Source of the DNA: CAKZLS01 sp963771545
Lineage (GTDB): Bacteria > Pseudomonadota > Alphaproteobacteria > Rhodospirillales > Defluviicoccaceae
Assembly (NCBI GenBank): GCA_963771545.1
Contig: CAVYTX010000002.1
Coordinates: forward strand, 1,922,001 to 1,986,000
Direction of reading: 5' to 3'
DNA length: 64,000 nt
Position numbers and translations under genes: made by a program. Below, piece after piece: positions 1 through 8,374 of this stretch. Numbering within the stretch: the stretch's first letter is position 1; the number at the start of each line of letters is the position of its first letter. The notes beneath the pieces were generated by a model that did no database searches, was not told the origin of the DNA, and saw only the letters and a program-made list of their open reading frames with translations.

Positions 1-1120
1 CCTGGGTGCCCTTGGCGGTGCCGAGGTCGCTGACGTCGATCACGCGCTCGATCTTCTCCACCTCGACCATGTATTCGGCGGTGCACAGCTTCATCTTGTA
101 GCGGTTGCCCCGAACGAGAGGTTTGCGTCCAAGCCAGAATACGCGCCCCCGAAAGACGTTGGAGAGCATGGGCGCATTGGTGACCATGCTCGCCATCTCG
201 CCGCGTTCGATAAACAATTGTTCGTCCAGGGTGACCCCGACCGACTGGCCCGCGCGCACGGCGACGATGGGGTTCTTCATGTTCCAGGCTTCGATCGTCA
301 ACACCCGGGCCGTCTTGTTGGAGGGTGAGAACAGCAGCGTGTCTCCGACGTTGAGATGACCGCTTTCGATGCGGCCGGCCAGAATTCGGCGCTTGTCGAA
401 CTTGTAGACGTCTTGAATGGGAAATCTCAGCGGAAGCTGCTCGGATGTGACCGGCGGCTGAAGCGTATCCAGCGACTCGGCGAGAGTCGGGCCTTCATAC
501 CAAGGCATGCGGCGCGACAGGCTGACGATACCGTCGCCGTCTCGCGAGGAAACGGGAACAATCAAGGTATGCTGCAGATCGATCCCAAGGTCGGCGAGGT
601 AGTCCTTGACGTCGTCGGCGACCGCCATGAACCGGGCCTCGGAGAATTCCACCAGATCCATCTTGTTGACCGCGACGACCACCTGTTGAATGCCCAATAG
701 GTGCAACAGATAGGCGTGCCGGCGGGTTTGCTCCTGGATGCCGTCCATGCCGTCGACCACGAGCACCGCGGCATCGGCCTGGGCGGCGCCGGTCACCATG
801 TTCTTGATGAATTCGCGATGCCCCGGAGCATCGATCAGCACGTAGTCTCGGAGCTTGGTCTTGAAGTGAATCTGCGAGACGTCGATGGTGATGCCCTGGT
901 CGCGCTCCGCCTTGAGGGCATCCATCAAGAACGCCCATTCGAACGGCATTCCGCGGCGTTCGCACATGGCCTGAATGGCCTCGGCCTTGCCGTCTGGAAG
1001 CGAGCCGGTGTCATGGAACAAGCGGCCGATCAGCGTCGATTTGCCATGATCGACATGGCCGACAATCACGATTTTCAGCGGCGGGGTGCTGTGAACGGCG
1101 GGATCAAACACGGTGCGCAT
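1..1120 (-). CDS. cysN: Sulfate adenylyltransferase subunit 1 (CysN), 3' end outside window
   Basis: GTPase subunit of ATP sulfurylase: with CysD it makes adenosine 5'-phosphosulfate from ATP and sulfate, driven by GTP hydrolysis, in the cytoplasm. Seen: an elongation-factor-like P-loop GHVDHGKST at about residues 21-29, a switch II DAPGH near residue 100, and NKMD. The frame stays open for 373 codons to the window edge, so the C-terminus, and any fused CysC kinase domain, cannot be judged. The ATG lies one base after the original cysD stop (TAG-G-ATG), implying translational coupling. It is second in a leftward cysD-cysN operon. Confidence 0.95.
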   Translation of the reverse strand, partial: MRTVFDPAVHSTPPLKIVIVGHVDHGKSTLIGRLFHDTGSLPDGKAEAIQAMCERRGMPFEWAFLMDALKAERDQGITIDVSQIHFKTKLRDYVLIDAPGHREFIKNMVTGAAQADAAVLVVDGMDGIQEQTRRHAYLLHLLGIQQVVVAVNKMDLVEFSEARFMAVADDVKDYLADLGIDLQHTLIVPVSSRDGDGIVSLSRRMPWYEGPTLAESLDTLQPPVTSEQLPLRFPIQDVYKFDKRRILAGRIESGHLNVGDTLLFSPSNKTARVLTIEAWNMKNPIVAVRAGQSVGVTLDEQLFIERGEMASMVTNAPMLSNVFRGRVFWLGRKPLVRGNRYKMKLCTAEYMVEVEKIERVIDVSDLGTAKGTQ

Positions 1121-1917
1121 CCTACATGTAGCCGTCGGCGCGCAAGCGCTCGAAGGCATCCTCCGAACTCGTGGTCCATGGCCCGGCCGGACCGCTCGGC
1201 AATCTTGGTTTCCTGGAGTTCCTCGATGATCTCGTCGAGGGTGCTGGCCTCGCTGTCGACCGGGAAGGTGATGTCCCGGTCGCCCAGCGAACGGTATCGT
1301 TTGCCATTCTTCGCGAAATACAGGTCGACGATCGGGATCCCCTCGCGCTGAATGTATCGCCAGATATCGATCTCGGTCCAATGCAAGATGGGATGGACCC
1401 TGATATGCGTGCCCGGCGCGAAGTCGGTTTTGAACTGGTCCCAGAACTCCGGCGGTTGGTCGCGAAAGTCCCACTTGTTCTGCTCGCCGCGGGGGCTGAA
1501 CACGCGCTCCTTGGCCCGGGTCCCTTCCTCGTCGCGGCGAATACCGGCGATCAGGCCGGAAAACCTTTCCTTTTCCAGCATCTTGTTGAGACCGGCCGTT
1601 TTCCGCGCCGCCGAGCGCGCCGCCGGAGGCAGGGTCGGATCCATCTCCTCCACCGGCGGACATGTGCCGGATCTGAGATCCAGTTTCCATTCCTTCACGT
1701 ATCGATCCCGGAACTCGTACATCTCCGGGAATTTCTTCTCGGTGTCGATGTGAACCAGCGGGATCGGCACGTGACCGTAGAAGGCCTTCCGCGCCATCCA
1801 CAGCATGGCGTTGGAATCCTTGCCGAGCGACCAGAGCATGGCCAGATTGTCGATCTTGTTGAAAGCTTCGCGCAGAATATAAATCGTCCTGCTTTCAAGG
1901 ACGTCTAAATGCTCCAT
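1075..1917 (-). CDS. cysD: Sulfate adenylyltransferase subunit 2 (CysD), frameshifted near the C-terminus
   Basis: Catalytic PP-loop subunit of ATP sulfurylase, partner of CysN. Seen: the pyrophosphatase-type motif SLGKDSNAML near residues 30-39, then RRDEEGTRAKER and HWTEIDIWRYI, all typical of CysD. The protein is shorter than the roughly 300-residue E. coli form. One base too many at 1166-1167 changes the tail: as written it reads on to 1075 (280 residues) with a foreign C-terminus, while dropping one T restores DHESEDAFERL...DGYM and a stop at 1122, just before cysN. The repaired protein would be 264 residues. The indel could be an assembly error or a real mutation; the catalytic core is intact either way. 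Confidence 0.9.
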   Translation of the reverse strand: MEHLDVLESRTIYILREAFNKIDNLAMLWSLGKDSNAMLWMARKAFYGHVPIPLVHIDTEKKFPEMYEFRDRYVKEWKLDLRSGTCPPVEEMDPTLPPAARSAARKTAGLNKMLEKERFSGLIAGIRRDEEGTRAKERVFSPRGEQNKWDFRDQPPEFWDQFKTDFAPGTHIRVHPILHWTEIDIWRYIQREGIPIVDLYFAKNGKRYRSLGDRDITFPVDSEASTLDEIIEELQETKIAERSGRAMDHEFGGCLRALARRRLHVGCAPCLIPPFTAPRR

Positions 1918-2119
1918 CGGAAATCCGGATGTCTAAAAGTTGCTGTGCATCGGCTTGAAGATCGCCTTCGAGCGGCACCCCATTAACAAAATTTCCATGC
2001 CCCTGTCTACATGCCGCAACGCAACATGCGAGAGATCGCGACCATAAGCGAACCCCTACCCACCGATGGTAGGTAGGGTGTCGAATGTTTTGCCGCTCGA
2101 ACCGCGGCGGAGGCCAAAA

Positions 2120-3016
2120 CTAGATGACCGGATGGGATAGATCCGGATTCTGCACCGGCGGCTTCTGCGAGTAATCGTAAAAGCCCCTTTTCGTCTTGCG
2201 CCCGAGATAGCCGAGCTGGACGAGGCGCGTGAGCGTATGCGGCGGGGCGTGATGCTCGCTTCGAACATCGATGAAAATGTTGGACGACATCGCTTCGACC
2301 ACGTCGAGACCGATGTAGTCGGCAAGCTCGAACGGACCCATGGGAAGGCCGGCGCCCAACTTCATGGCTTTGTCGATGCTCTCGATGTTGCCCGTACCGC
2401 GCTCCAGCATGCGGATGGCGTTCAGCATGTACGGCGTCAACAGGCGGTTGACGATGAACCCGGTGGTGTCTTGGACGCGCACGGGATCCTTGCCGATCTC
2501 GTTGCAGAACGTGTCGAGCAACTCGATCGTGTCGTCGGAAGTTTCGAATGCGTGGATGATCTCGACCAGCTTCATTATCGGCGCCGGGTTGAAGAAGTGC
2601 AGACCGGCGACCCGCCGACGATGCTTGCAAACGGCCATCATCGCCGTTACCGACAGGGTCGAGGTATTGCTGGTCAGGAGTGCTTGTTCACCGCAGATCC
2701 CCTCGAGGCGTTGGAACAGGGCCTTTTTGGGCCCGATCTCCTCGACGATCAACTCGATGACAAGTTCGCAATCGGCGACCGCCGCTTCATCGGTCGAGAA
2801 GGTCACGCGGCCCACAATGGCGTCCTTCTCCGCGGCGTCCAATTTTCCGCGTTCGACCAGACGGCCGAAGCTGTTGATCAGGCTGGACTGGGCCTTTTCG
2901 GTGCTTCCCGGCGTCGCCTTGACGGCAACCACGTCGCGGCCGGCCTGGGCGCAGACTTGAGCGATGCCAAGCCCCATGGTTCCGGTGCCAATGATGCCAA
3001 CTGTCTTGATCTGCAT
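2120..3016 (-). CDS. hbd: 3-hydroxybutyryl-CoA dehydrogenase
   Basis: NAD(P)-dependent oxidoreductase interconverting acetoacetyl-CoA and 3-hydroxybutyryl-CoA. Seen: an N-terminal Rossmann signature GIIGTGTMGLGIAQ (residues 7-20), the substrate-pocket stretch SNTSTLSVT, the catalytic-histidine segment GLHFFNPAPIMKLVEI, and the C-terminal helical domain with GFIVNRLLTPYMLNAI. The length (298 residues) is usual for the single-domain family. The start is the ATG preceded by GTGGGGGAAT; upstream in-frame codons lack conserved sequence. A strong terminator separates it from the upstream thiolase gene, so it probably has its own promoter between about 3020 and 3180. Confidence 0.93.
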   Translation of the reverse strand: MQIKTVGIIGTGTMGLGIAQVCAQAGRDVVAVKATPGSTEKAQSSLINSFGRLVERGKLDAAEKDAIVGRVTFSTDEAAVADCELVIELIVEEIGPKKALFQRLEGICGEQALLTSNTSTLSVTAMMAVCKHRRRVAGLHFFNPAPIMKLVEIIHAFETSDDTIELLDTFCNEIGKDPVRVQDTTGFIVNRLLTPYMLNAIRMLERGTGNIESIDKAMKLGAGLPMGPFELADYIGLDVVEAMSSNIFIDVRSEHHAPPHTLTRLVQLGYLGRKTKRGFYDYSQKPPVQNPDLSHPVI

Positions 3017-3178
3017 GCTTATTCCCCCACCCAAGGGCATCCTCCGCAGAGTGACGCGAAGCATGGGCTTGCGACCCGCGTGACGCCCGGTGTTGTTATC
3101 GGACGGTTTCCATAGTTCGAATTTCGCTTCGGTTTTAGCCGCTTTCGCCCGCGAGATAAAGGGTCTTCTCGCATCTGC

Positions 3179-3210
3179 AAAAAAACGGGCCGCCAGATGG
3201 CGGCCCGTTT
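3179..3210 (-). terminator. Rho-independent terminator after the phaA-type thiolase gene
   Basis: Perfect GC-rich stem (positions 3185-3194 with 3199-3208, extendable by two A:T pairs) around a four-base loop. In the leftward direction it is followed by a run of seven T. It lies about 30 bases past the thiolase stop. Confidence 0.88.
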
Positions 3211-3240
3211 CTTCGGAAATCGTCGGTCGGAGGCGGGCGG

Positions 3241-4416
3241 TTAGTCGCGCTCGACACACATGGCGATGCCCATGCCGCCGCCGACGCAAGCCGTCGCCAA
3301 GCCCTTCTTGCCGCCGCGCTTGATCATCTCATGGAGCAAGGTGACGATGATCCGGCAGCCGGAAGCGCCGATGGGGTGGCCCAGCGCGATGGCGCCGCCA
3401 TTGACGTTCACCTTGGACATATCCCAGCCCATTTCCCGGTTTACCGCGATCGCCTGGGCGGCGAACGCCTCGTTGGCCTCGATCAGGTCGAGATCGTCGA
3501 TGGTCCAGCCGGCTTTCTTCAAAGCCTTGCGGCTGGCGGGGATCGGGCCGGTGCCCATGATCGCCGGATCGACGCCTGCGGTCGCCCACGAGACGATGCG
3601 GCCGAGCGGCTCGATACCGCGCTTGGCGGCATTCTCCGCAGACATCAGGACCACGGCGGCGGCGCCGTCGTTGATACCCGATGCGTTGCCGGCGGTCACA
3701 GTGCCTTCCTTGTCGAAGGCCGGACGCAGCTTGCCGACGGACTCCATGGTGGTGCCGTGGGTCGGGTGTTCGTCGGTGTCCACGACGATGTCGCCCTTGC
3801 GGCCCTTGATGGTCACGGCAATGATTTCGTCGTTGAACCGGCCGGATTTCTGAGCCGCCTCGGCCTTGTTTTGCGAGGCAACGGCGAGCTTATCCTGGTC
3901 CTCGCGCGTGATCTGCCACTTCTTGGCGACGTTTTCGGCGGTATTGCCCATGTGATAGCGGCCGAAGGGATCGATCAAGCCGTCGCGAAGCATGCTGTCC
4001 TCGAACTTGACCGGTCCCATCCTTGTGCCGCCGCGCATGTTGGCGACGTGCGGCGCCCAGCTCATGCTCTCCATGCCGCCGGCGACCACCACCTCGGTGT
4101 CGCCCACCTTGATGGAATTGAACCCCTCGCCGATGGCCCGCATGCCGGAAGCGCACAGCTGATTGATGGCATACGCGGTGCTGTCATGGGAGATACCCGC
4201 GTTGATGCAAACCTGCCGGGCGGGTCCGGCGCCGGTGTTGCCGCTGAGCACGAGGCCCATGATCACTTCCTCCACCTCGGCGACGTCCGTTTTGGCGCGC
4301 TTCAATGCTTCCTTGACGGCGGTCACACCGAGTTCGGTGGGAGGCACGCTTGAGAGCTTTCCGTTGAACGTTCCGACGGGGGTCCGTGCCCCTCCCGCGA
4401 TGACAATGTCGGTCAT
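3241..4416 (-). CDS. phaA: Acetyl-CoA C-acetyltransferase (thiolase, PhaA/AtoB type)
   Basis: Condenses two acetyl-CoA to acetoacetyl-CoA, or the reverse. It is the first step of polyhydroxybutyrate synthesis and the last of its breakdown. Seen: the acyl-accepting cysteine in NQLCASGMRAI near residue 90, NEAFAAQ, the GHPIGASG histidine motif and the C-terminal CVGGGMGIA with the second catalytic cysteine. At 391 residues the length is standard. The start is the ATG after GAGGAGAC; an upstream in-frame ATG would add an unconserved tail. It is transcribed alone: terminator below, divergent ferritin-like gene above. Confidence 0.95.
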   Translation of the reverse strand: MTDIVIAGGARTPVGTFNGKLSSVPPTELGVTAVKEALKRAKTDVAEVEEVIMGLVLSGNTGAGPARQVCINAGISHDSTAYAINQLCASGMRAIGEGFNSIKVGDTEVVVAGGMESMSWAPHVANMRGGTRMGPVKFEDSMLRDGLIDPFGRYHMGNTAENVAKKWQITREDQDKLAVASQNKAEAAQKSGRFNDEIIAVTIKGRKGDIVVDTDEHPTHGTTMESVGKLRPAFDKEGTVTAGNASGINDGAAAVVLMSAENAAKRGIEPLGRIVSWATAGVDPAIMGTGPIPASRKALKKAGWTIDDLDLIEANEAFAAQAIAVNREMGWDMSKVNVNGGAIALGHPIGASGCRIIVTLLHEMIKRGGKKGLATACVGGGMGIAMCVERD

Positions 4417-4851
4417 TTTTGTCTCCTCTTTCCTGACCCGGGATTGCGATGCCGGGCTTTTTGTGGTGCGTTGGTGGTTGGACGATGACATGCCTCGACA
4501 GCGCAAACCCTCGAGCCACGCATCTTTAATTCATCAATTCAGTTCGTACTCTAAGTCGTTCCGGCCCATATACGCATTGTAACGATCCGAGTTCTCTCTT
4601 GCTCAAGGCAAGCTCACGTGAATTTCAGCCGAGGCCCTGCCGCGTTCGATCCGTGGATGATCGTCTTCTCACCGAAACGCGCGGTTCGCGATACTCAAGA
4701 TCGAGCGTCTTCGCCATTGTGCGGCGCACACCATACACACATCGCAACGTCAATTCCAGGCTCGATCGCCGATGACACGCAGGCTTGGCTCTGATATCTT
4801 TTTTTCTGAGTTTCGGCTTCGCATGCTGGCGAAACGACGGAAAGGCGCGAC
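4417..4851. other. Divergent intergenic region, thiolase / ferritin-like gene
   Basis: About 430 bases without a convincing gene. It should hold the leftward promoter of the thiolase gene and the rightward promoter of the ferritin-like gene. I can place no sigma factor consensus with confidence. Confidence 0.4.
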
Positions 4852-5322
4852 ATGAACCACGAAACCGTTTCCGCATTGGAAGAATCTCTTCAGGATGAAT
4901 ACAAGTCGCGCGCCACGTATCACGCGGTGATCGCGGCCTTCGGCCCCATCCGACCGTTCATAAACATCGTCCAATCGGAAGACCGCCACGTGGCCGCGTT
5001 GCTGTCGCTGTTCGACAAATATGGACTCAAGGCGCCGGACGACAAATGGCGGGGCGACGTCGAGCCGCCACCCACGGTGGCCGCCGCGTACGAGGACGGC
5101 ATGCGTGCGGAAATCGAGAATGGCGACGTGTATGAATGTCTGCTCGCGGCCGTGGATGAACCGGACGTGCGCGCGGTTTTGCTGAGGTTGCAGTCCGCAA
5201 CGCGGACTCGCCGTCTGCCCGCTTTTCGGCGCTGCTCGGGGCGAGGACAGGGCATGGACATGCGTGGTCCGGCCGGGCGCCTCCGCAAGGGATACGGTCC
5301 CGGATTCAGGAGTCCGCGTTAG
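4852..5322 (+). CDS. Ferritin-like DUF2202-type protein
   Basis: Predicted small four-helix ferritin-like protein of 156 residues. Seen: an opening helix with ALEESLQDEYKSRATYHAV, then QSEDRHVAALLSLFDKYG, which has the paired E and ExxH-like residues expected of a di-iron carboxylate site. A later VYECLLAAVDEPDVRAVLLRLQ helix leads to LPAFRRC, typical of DUF2202 proteins. The Arg/Gly-rich tail after residue 125 looks unconserved. A GAAAGG ribosome site precedes the ATG. The function is unknown; iron or oxidative-stress handling is only inferred from the fold. It converges on the second thiolase gene. Confidence 0.7.
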   Translation: MNHETVSALEESLQDEYKSRATYHAVIAAFGPIRPFINIVQSEDRHVAALLSLFDKYGLKAPDDKWRGDVEPPPTVAAAYEDGMRAEIENGDVYECLLAAVDEPDVRAVLLRLQSATRTRRLPAFRRCSGRGQGMDMRGPAGRLRKGYGPGFRSPR

Positions 5323-5375
5323 TCCGGACGGAGGGCCGCCGCTCGCGCCGCGACGGCCCTGGCGTCAAGTTCGTG

Positions 5376-6584
5376 TTAGACTTCGCGGGTCCAAAGAGAG
5401 CACATGGACGGTCCGCCGCCCACGCACAGCGAGGCGCCCCCGACCGTTCCGCCGGAGCGCTCCAGTTCATAGTACAGACTGACGATGATACGGAGTCCGG
5501 TGCAGCCGACGGGATGACCCAACGCGATTCCCGAGCCGTTGTGGTTGACCTTGTCCAGGTCAAGCGTGATATCGAAGTCCTCCTTCAGCATCCGGCCGAC
5601 ACCGAGCCATTGAGCGGCAAAGGCTTCGTTGATCTCCCAGTAGTCAACGTCTCCGAATTCCATGCCTGCCTGTTTCAAGCACTTGGGAATGGCCACGGCC
5701 GGTCCGAGCCCCATCACCACTGGATCCACGCCCTCGTGACAGACGTTGATGAGCTTCATCAACGGCTTGATCTTCATTTCCCGCGCTTTGTCCGCGGACA
5801 TGATGACGGCCGCGGCCGCGCCGTCGTTGATGCCGGATGCATTGGCGGCAGTCACCACGCCGTCCTTTTTGAACGCCGGGCGCAAAGCGCTCATGGACTC
5901 CACGCTGGCTTCGCGGATTAAGTGCTCGTCGGTATCGAAGACAAAATTCTTGCCCCTCTTTTTCGGCAATTCGACAGGGACCACTTCACGCTCGAATCGG
6001 CCGCCATCGATTGCCTCGCGCGCCCGGGTATGGCTCATGAGCGCCAGTTCGTCGCACTCCTCGCGGGTGATACCGTACCTCTCGGCCACATTCTCGGCCG
6101 TGAGGCCCATATGACCGGGCACGAGTTCGTCGATCAAGCCATCGTGCAGCATATGATCCTCGATGGCGCCGGGCCCCATCCGGTAGCCCATCCGCGCATT
6201 GGGAATCAGGTAGGGCGCGTTGGTCATGCTCTCGACACCGACCACCAGGGCGATATCGGTCTTGCCCAGCATGATGTTGTGGGCGGCGATTTCCAGGGCC
6301 CGCATTCCGGAAGCGCAGTTCTGGTTGACGGAAACCGCGTTGCTCCGGTGCGGAAGCCCCAACCTCATGCCCACTTGACGCGCGGGCAAAGATCCTTGCA
6401 TGGCGGTATAGAGTTCGCCCATGGTGATTTCATCAATGCTGTCGGCCGGCACGCCCGATCTGTCTATGGCCGCCTTGCCCGCTGTCAGCGCTAGATCCCG
6501 CGCCTGAACGTCCTTGATACTTCCCATGAACTTTCCGATGGCCGTGCGCGCCGCACTCACCATCACCACATCTTGAAGCTCCAT
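5376..6584 (-). CDS. Second thiolase (acetyl-CoA C-acyltransferase family)
   Basis: Thiolase paralogue of 402 residues, only moderately like the neighbouring PhaA-type enzyme. Seen: active cysteine in NQNCASGMRAL, NEAFAAQWLG, and GHPVGCTG, where a cysteine sits in the glycine-rich histidine motif, plus the terminal CVGGG. Substrate chain length cannot be read from sequence: it could serve acetoacetyl-CoA formation, beta-oxidation or degradation of a longer acyl-CoA. The start follows a strong GGGAGGAGAATT site. It is divergent from phaR across about 360 bases, so PhaR control is plausible but unproven. Confidence 0.9.
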   Translation of the reverse strand: MELQDVVMVSAARTAIGKFMGSIKDVQARDLALTAGKAAIDRSGVPADSIDEITMGELYTAMQGSLPARQVGMRLGLPHRSNAVSVNQNCASGMRALEIAAHNIMLGKTDIALVVGVESMTNAPYLIPNARMGYRMGPGAIEDHMLHDGLIDELVPGHMGLTAENVAERYGITREECDELALMSHTRAREAIDGGRFEREVVPVELPKKRGKNFVFDTDEHLIREASVESMSALRPAFKKDGVVTAANASGINDGAAAAVIMSADKAREMKIKPLMKLINVCHEGVDPVVMGLGPAVAIPKCLKQAGMEFGDVDYWEINEAFAAQWLGVGRMLKEDFDITLDLDKVNHNGSGIALGHPVGCTGLRIIVSLYYELERSGGTVGGASLCVGGGPSMCSLWTREV

Positions 6585-6948
6585 AATTCTCCTCCCTCTG
6601 GCACCTGTGCCACCTGTGGGACCACCTCGCCGAATCTTGTAAGCTTTGATTGATCCGCATGAGCGAAGCGGCCTTGCCAGGGCGAGGCCTATAAACAAGG
6701 GGACACGGAGTCAAGGAGACTTTCGCTTAGCACGGCGTTCCCAACTTTCTGTTGAAAACCGCCTTCTCGCAGCCAACCCCCGGGGCGAAATCGACATTTT
6801 CCAGACCAAATTTCGCGCGTGCGGTGTTTTCGGACGCGATTGTCGTCTTGTTTGCGCTTGCGATTGGGCGTACATTGCGATGCAGCATTTCCATCCATGC
6901 GCGCTAAGGCTGGGCGCTTTACCCGGTCGCGAACACGAGCGGTTCAGG
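6585..6948. promoter_or_regulatory. Divergent promoter region, thiolase / phaR
   Basis: About 360 bases between two divergent genes. Around 6850-6895 there are several TGC/GCA elements (TTGCGCTTGCG, ATTGCGATGCAGCA) like the TGC-rich sites that PhaR-family repressors recognise in other alphaproteobacteria. That similarity is suggestive only. Confidence 0.35.
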
Positions 6949-7572
6949 ATGAATGAAAAATCTCAGGCGGCCTCGACGGCGGATGCCGAACAGCCGCCCA
7001 TCACGATCAAGAAGTACGCCAACCGGCGTCTCTACAATACGGCGACCAGTTGTTACGTCACCCTCGACTACTTGGCCCAGTTGGTCAAGGCGGGGGCCGA
7101 GTTCGCCGTTTACGACGCCAAGACGGGCGAAGACATCACCCGTTCGGTGCTGACTCACATCATTGTGGAGGAAGAGGCCAAGGGGCACAGCATGCTGCCG
7201 GTGAGCTTTCTACGCCACCTGATCAGCTTTTATGGCGACAGCCTTCAAGTGTTGGTGCCGACATACCTTGAACAAAGCATGCATTCGTTCGCCCGCAACC
7301 AGGAACAGATGCGCGATTACCTGCATGGAACATTCGACGGCTTGATGCCGTTCGGCCAATTCGAGGACATGAGCAAGCAGCAAATGGTCATATTCGAAAA
7401 AGCCATGAAAATGTTCACCCCTTTCTACAGCGAAGAGCAGGACTCCCAGAAGGCCGAAAACGGCGGCAAAACTCCCCAGGCCCGCGGCAACCAGATCCAG
7501 GAACTGCGCTCGCAACTCAACGAGATGCAAAAGCAACTCAACGCACTGACCAAGGGCCACGGCGAGACGTAG
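6949..7572 (+). CDS. phaR: Polyhydroxyalkanoate synthesis regulator PhaR
   Basis: DNA- and PHA-binding repressor that releases phasin and PHA genes when polymer is present. Seen: the N-terminal PHA_gran_rgn signature IKKYANRRLYNTATSCYVTL at about residues 20-39, followed by DAKTGEDITRSVLTHII, then SFYGDSLQ and the Phe/Met/Gln-rich amphipathic second half (MPFGQFEDMSKQQM, FTPFYSEEQ). The C-terminus is a short coiled coil (ELRSQLNEMQKQLNAL). The length, 207 residues, is normal. The start chosen is the ATG giving MNEKSQ, since longer in-frame forms lack conserved sequence. No phaC or phasin gene is in the window. Confidence 0.93.
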   Translation: MNEKSQAASTADAEQPPITIKKYANRRLYNTATSCYVTLDYLAQLVKAGAEFAVYDAKTGEDITRSVLTHIIVEEEAKGHSMLPVSFLRHLISFYGDSLQVLVPTYLEQSMHSFARNQEQMRDYLHGTFDGLMPFGQFEDMSKQQMVIFEKAMKMFTPFYSEEQDSQKAENGGKTPQARGNQIQELRSQLNEMQKQLNALTKGHGET

Positions 7573-7947
7573 CGCTCCGGATCAATGGCGTCTAGGCGGC
7601 GCCCTCCGGAGTTCCCCGATCAGGCGCATGGCGCGGCACGGGTTCAATTGGAAGCCTAAACAACAAGCGTATTTTGTATTTTCTATCTAACGCTGTGGTT
7701 TTCCGCGGTCCGGTGCTATGGTAAAATTACTTTACGAGGCGTGGCGTCAAAAAAACGTGTTAAAAGTTTCCATGGGGCGGCCGTTCTGGGTTAGAAGAAT
7801 AAAAAAATAGTCCATACCCCATATGTCGGACTTGGAACGCGCTCGCCGAACGAGTAAAGAGCGGACGGTTTATCGCCGGTGTTGGCGTGAGGGATGTCGA
7901 ACTAGGGGGCATGGAGTCATCATTAAGTGTCAGGGAGAACAGAAGTC
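7573..7947. other. AT-rich intergenic region upstream of the XRE regulator
   Basis: About 375 bases, noticeably AT-rich between 7660 and 7815, with no credible ORF. It probably carries the promoter of the regulator and the end of phaR transcription. No clear hairpin-plus-T terminator is visible. Confidence 0.4.
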
Positions 7948-8334
7948 ATGGTGCCCTTAGACAGCACAGCCCCGGCAACGAGCCGCGGCACGGAAGTCGA
8001 TCAATTCGTTGGCAACCGCATCCGCGAACGCCGCGTTATGCTCGGACTGAGCCAGCAGCAAATGGCCCAGATGATCGGGGTCACGTACCAGCAAGCCCAC
8101 AAATACGAGCGTGGCATCAATCGCATTTCGGCCGGGCGTCTTTTCGAGATCGCCCAAGTGTTGCGTGTTCCCGTCGGTCACTTTTTCGACGGATTGGACG
8201 GAAACAAGAGCGACGACGACCTCAGCGTGCGGCAACGCATGTGCCTGGAGCTCGCTCGTAATTTTACGCAGATCCCCAACGACCGCCATCGCGAGGCCCT
8301 GAGCCAAATGGCGCGGGCGCTATCTATCAAGTAG
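7948..8334 (+). CDS. XRE-family HTH transcriptional regulator
   Basis: Small cytoplasmic DNA-binding protein of 128 residues. Seen: a Cro/C1-type helix-turn-helix at about residues 22-75 (IRERRVMLGLSQQQMAQMIGVTYQQAHKYERG, then ISAGRLFEIAQVL), followed by a short C-terminal helical segment. This layout is common in single-copy alphaproteobacterial regulators whose targets are mostly unknown. ATG with AGGGAG about ten bases upstream is preferred over a GTG seven codons earlier. It is transcribed away from the convergent queuosine operon and need not regulate it. Confidence 0.85.
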   Translation: MVPLDSTAPATSRGTEVDQFVGNRIRERRVMLGLSQQQMAQMIGVTYQQAHKYERGINRISAGRLFEIAQVLRVPVGHFFDGLDGNKSDDDLSVRQRMCLELARNFTQIPNDRHREALSQMARALSIK

Positions 8335-8374
8335 CGATCGGCCACGGGCACGGAGAAATGGACAAACCACGCGC

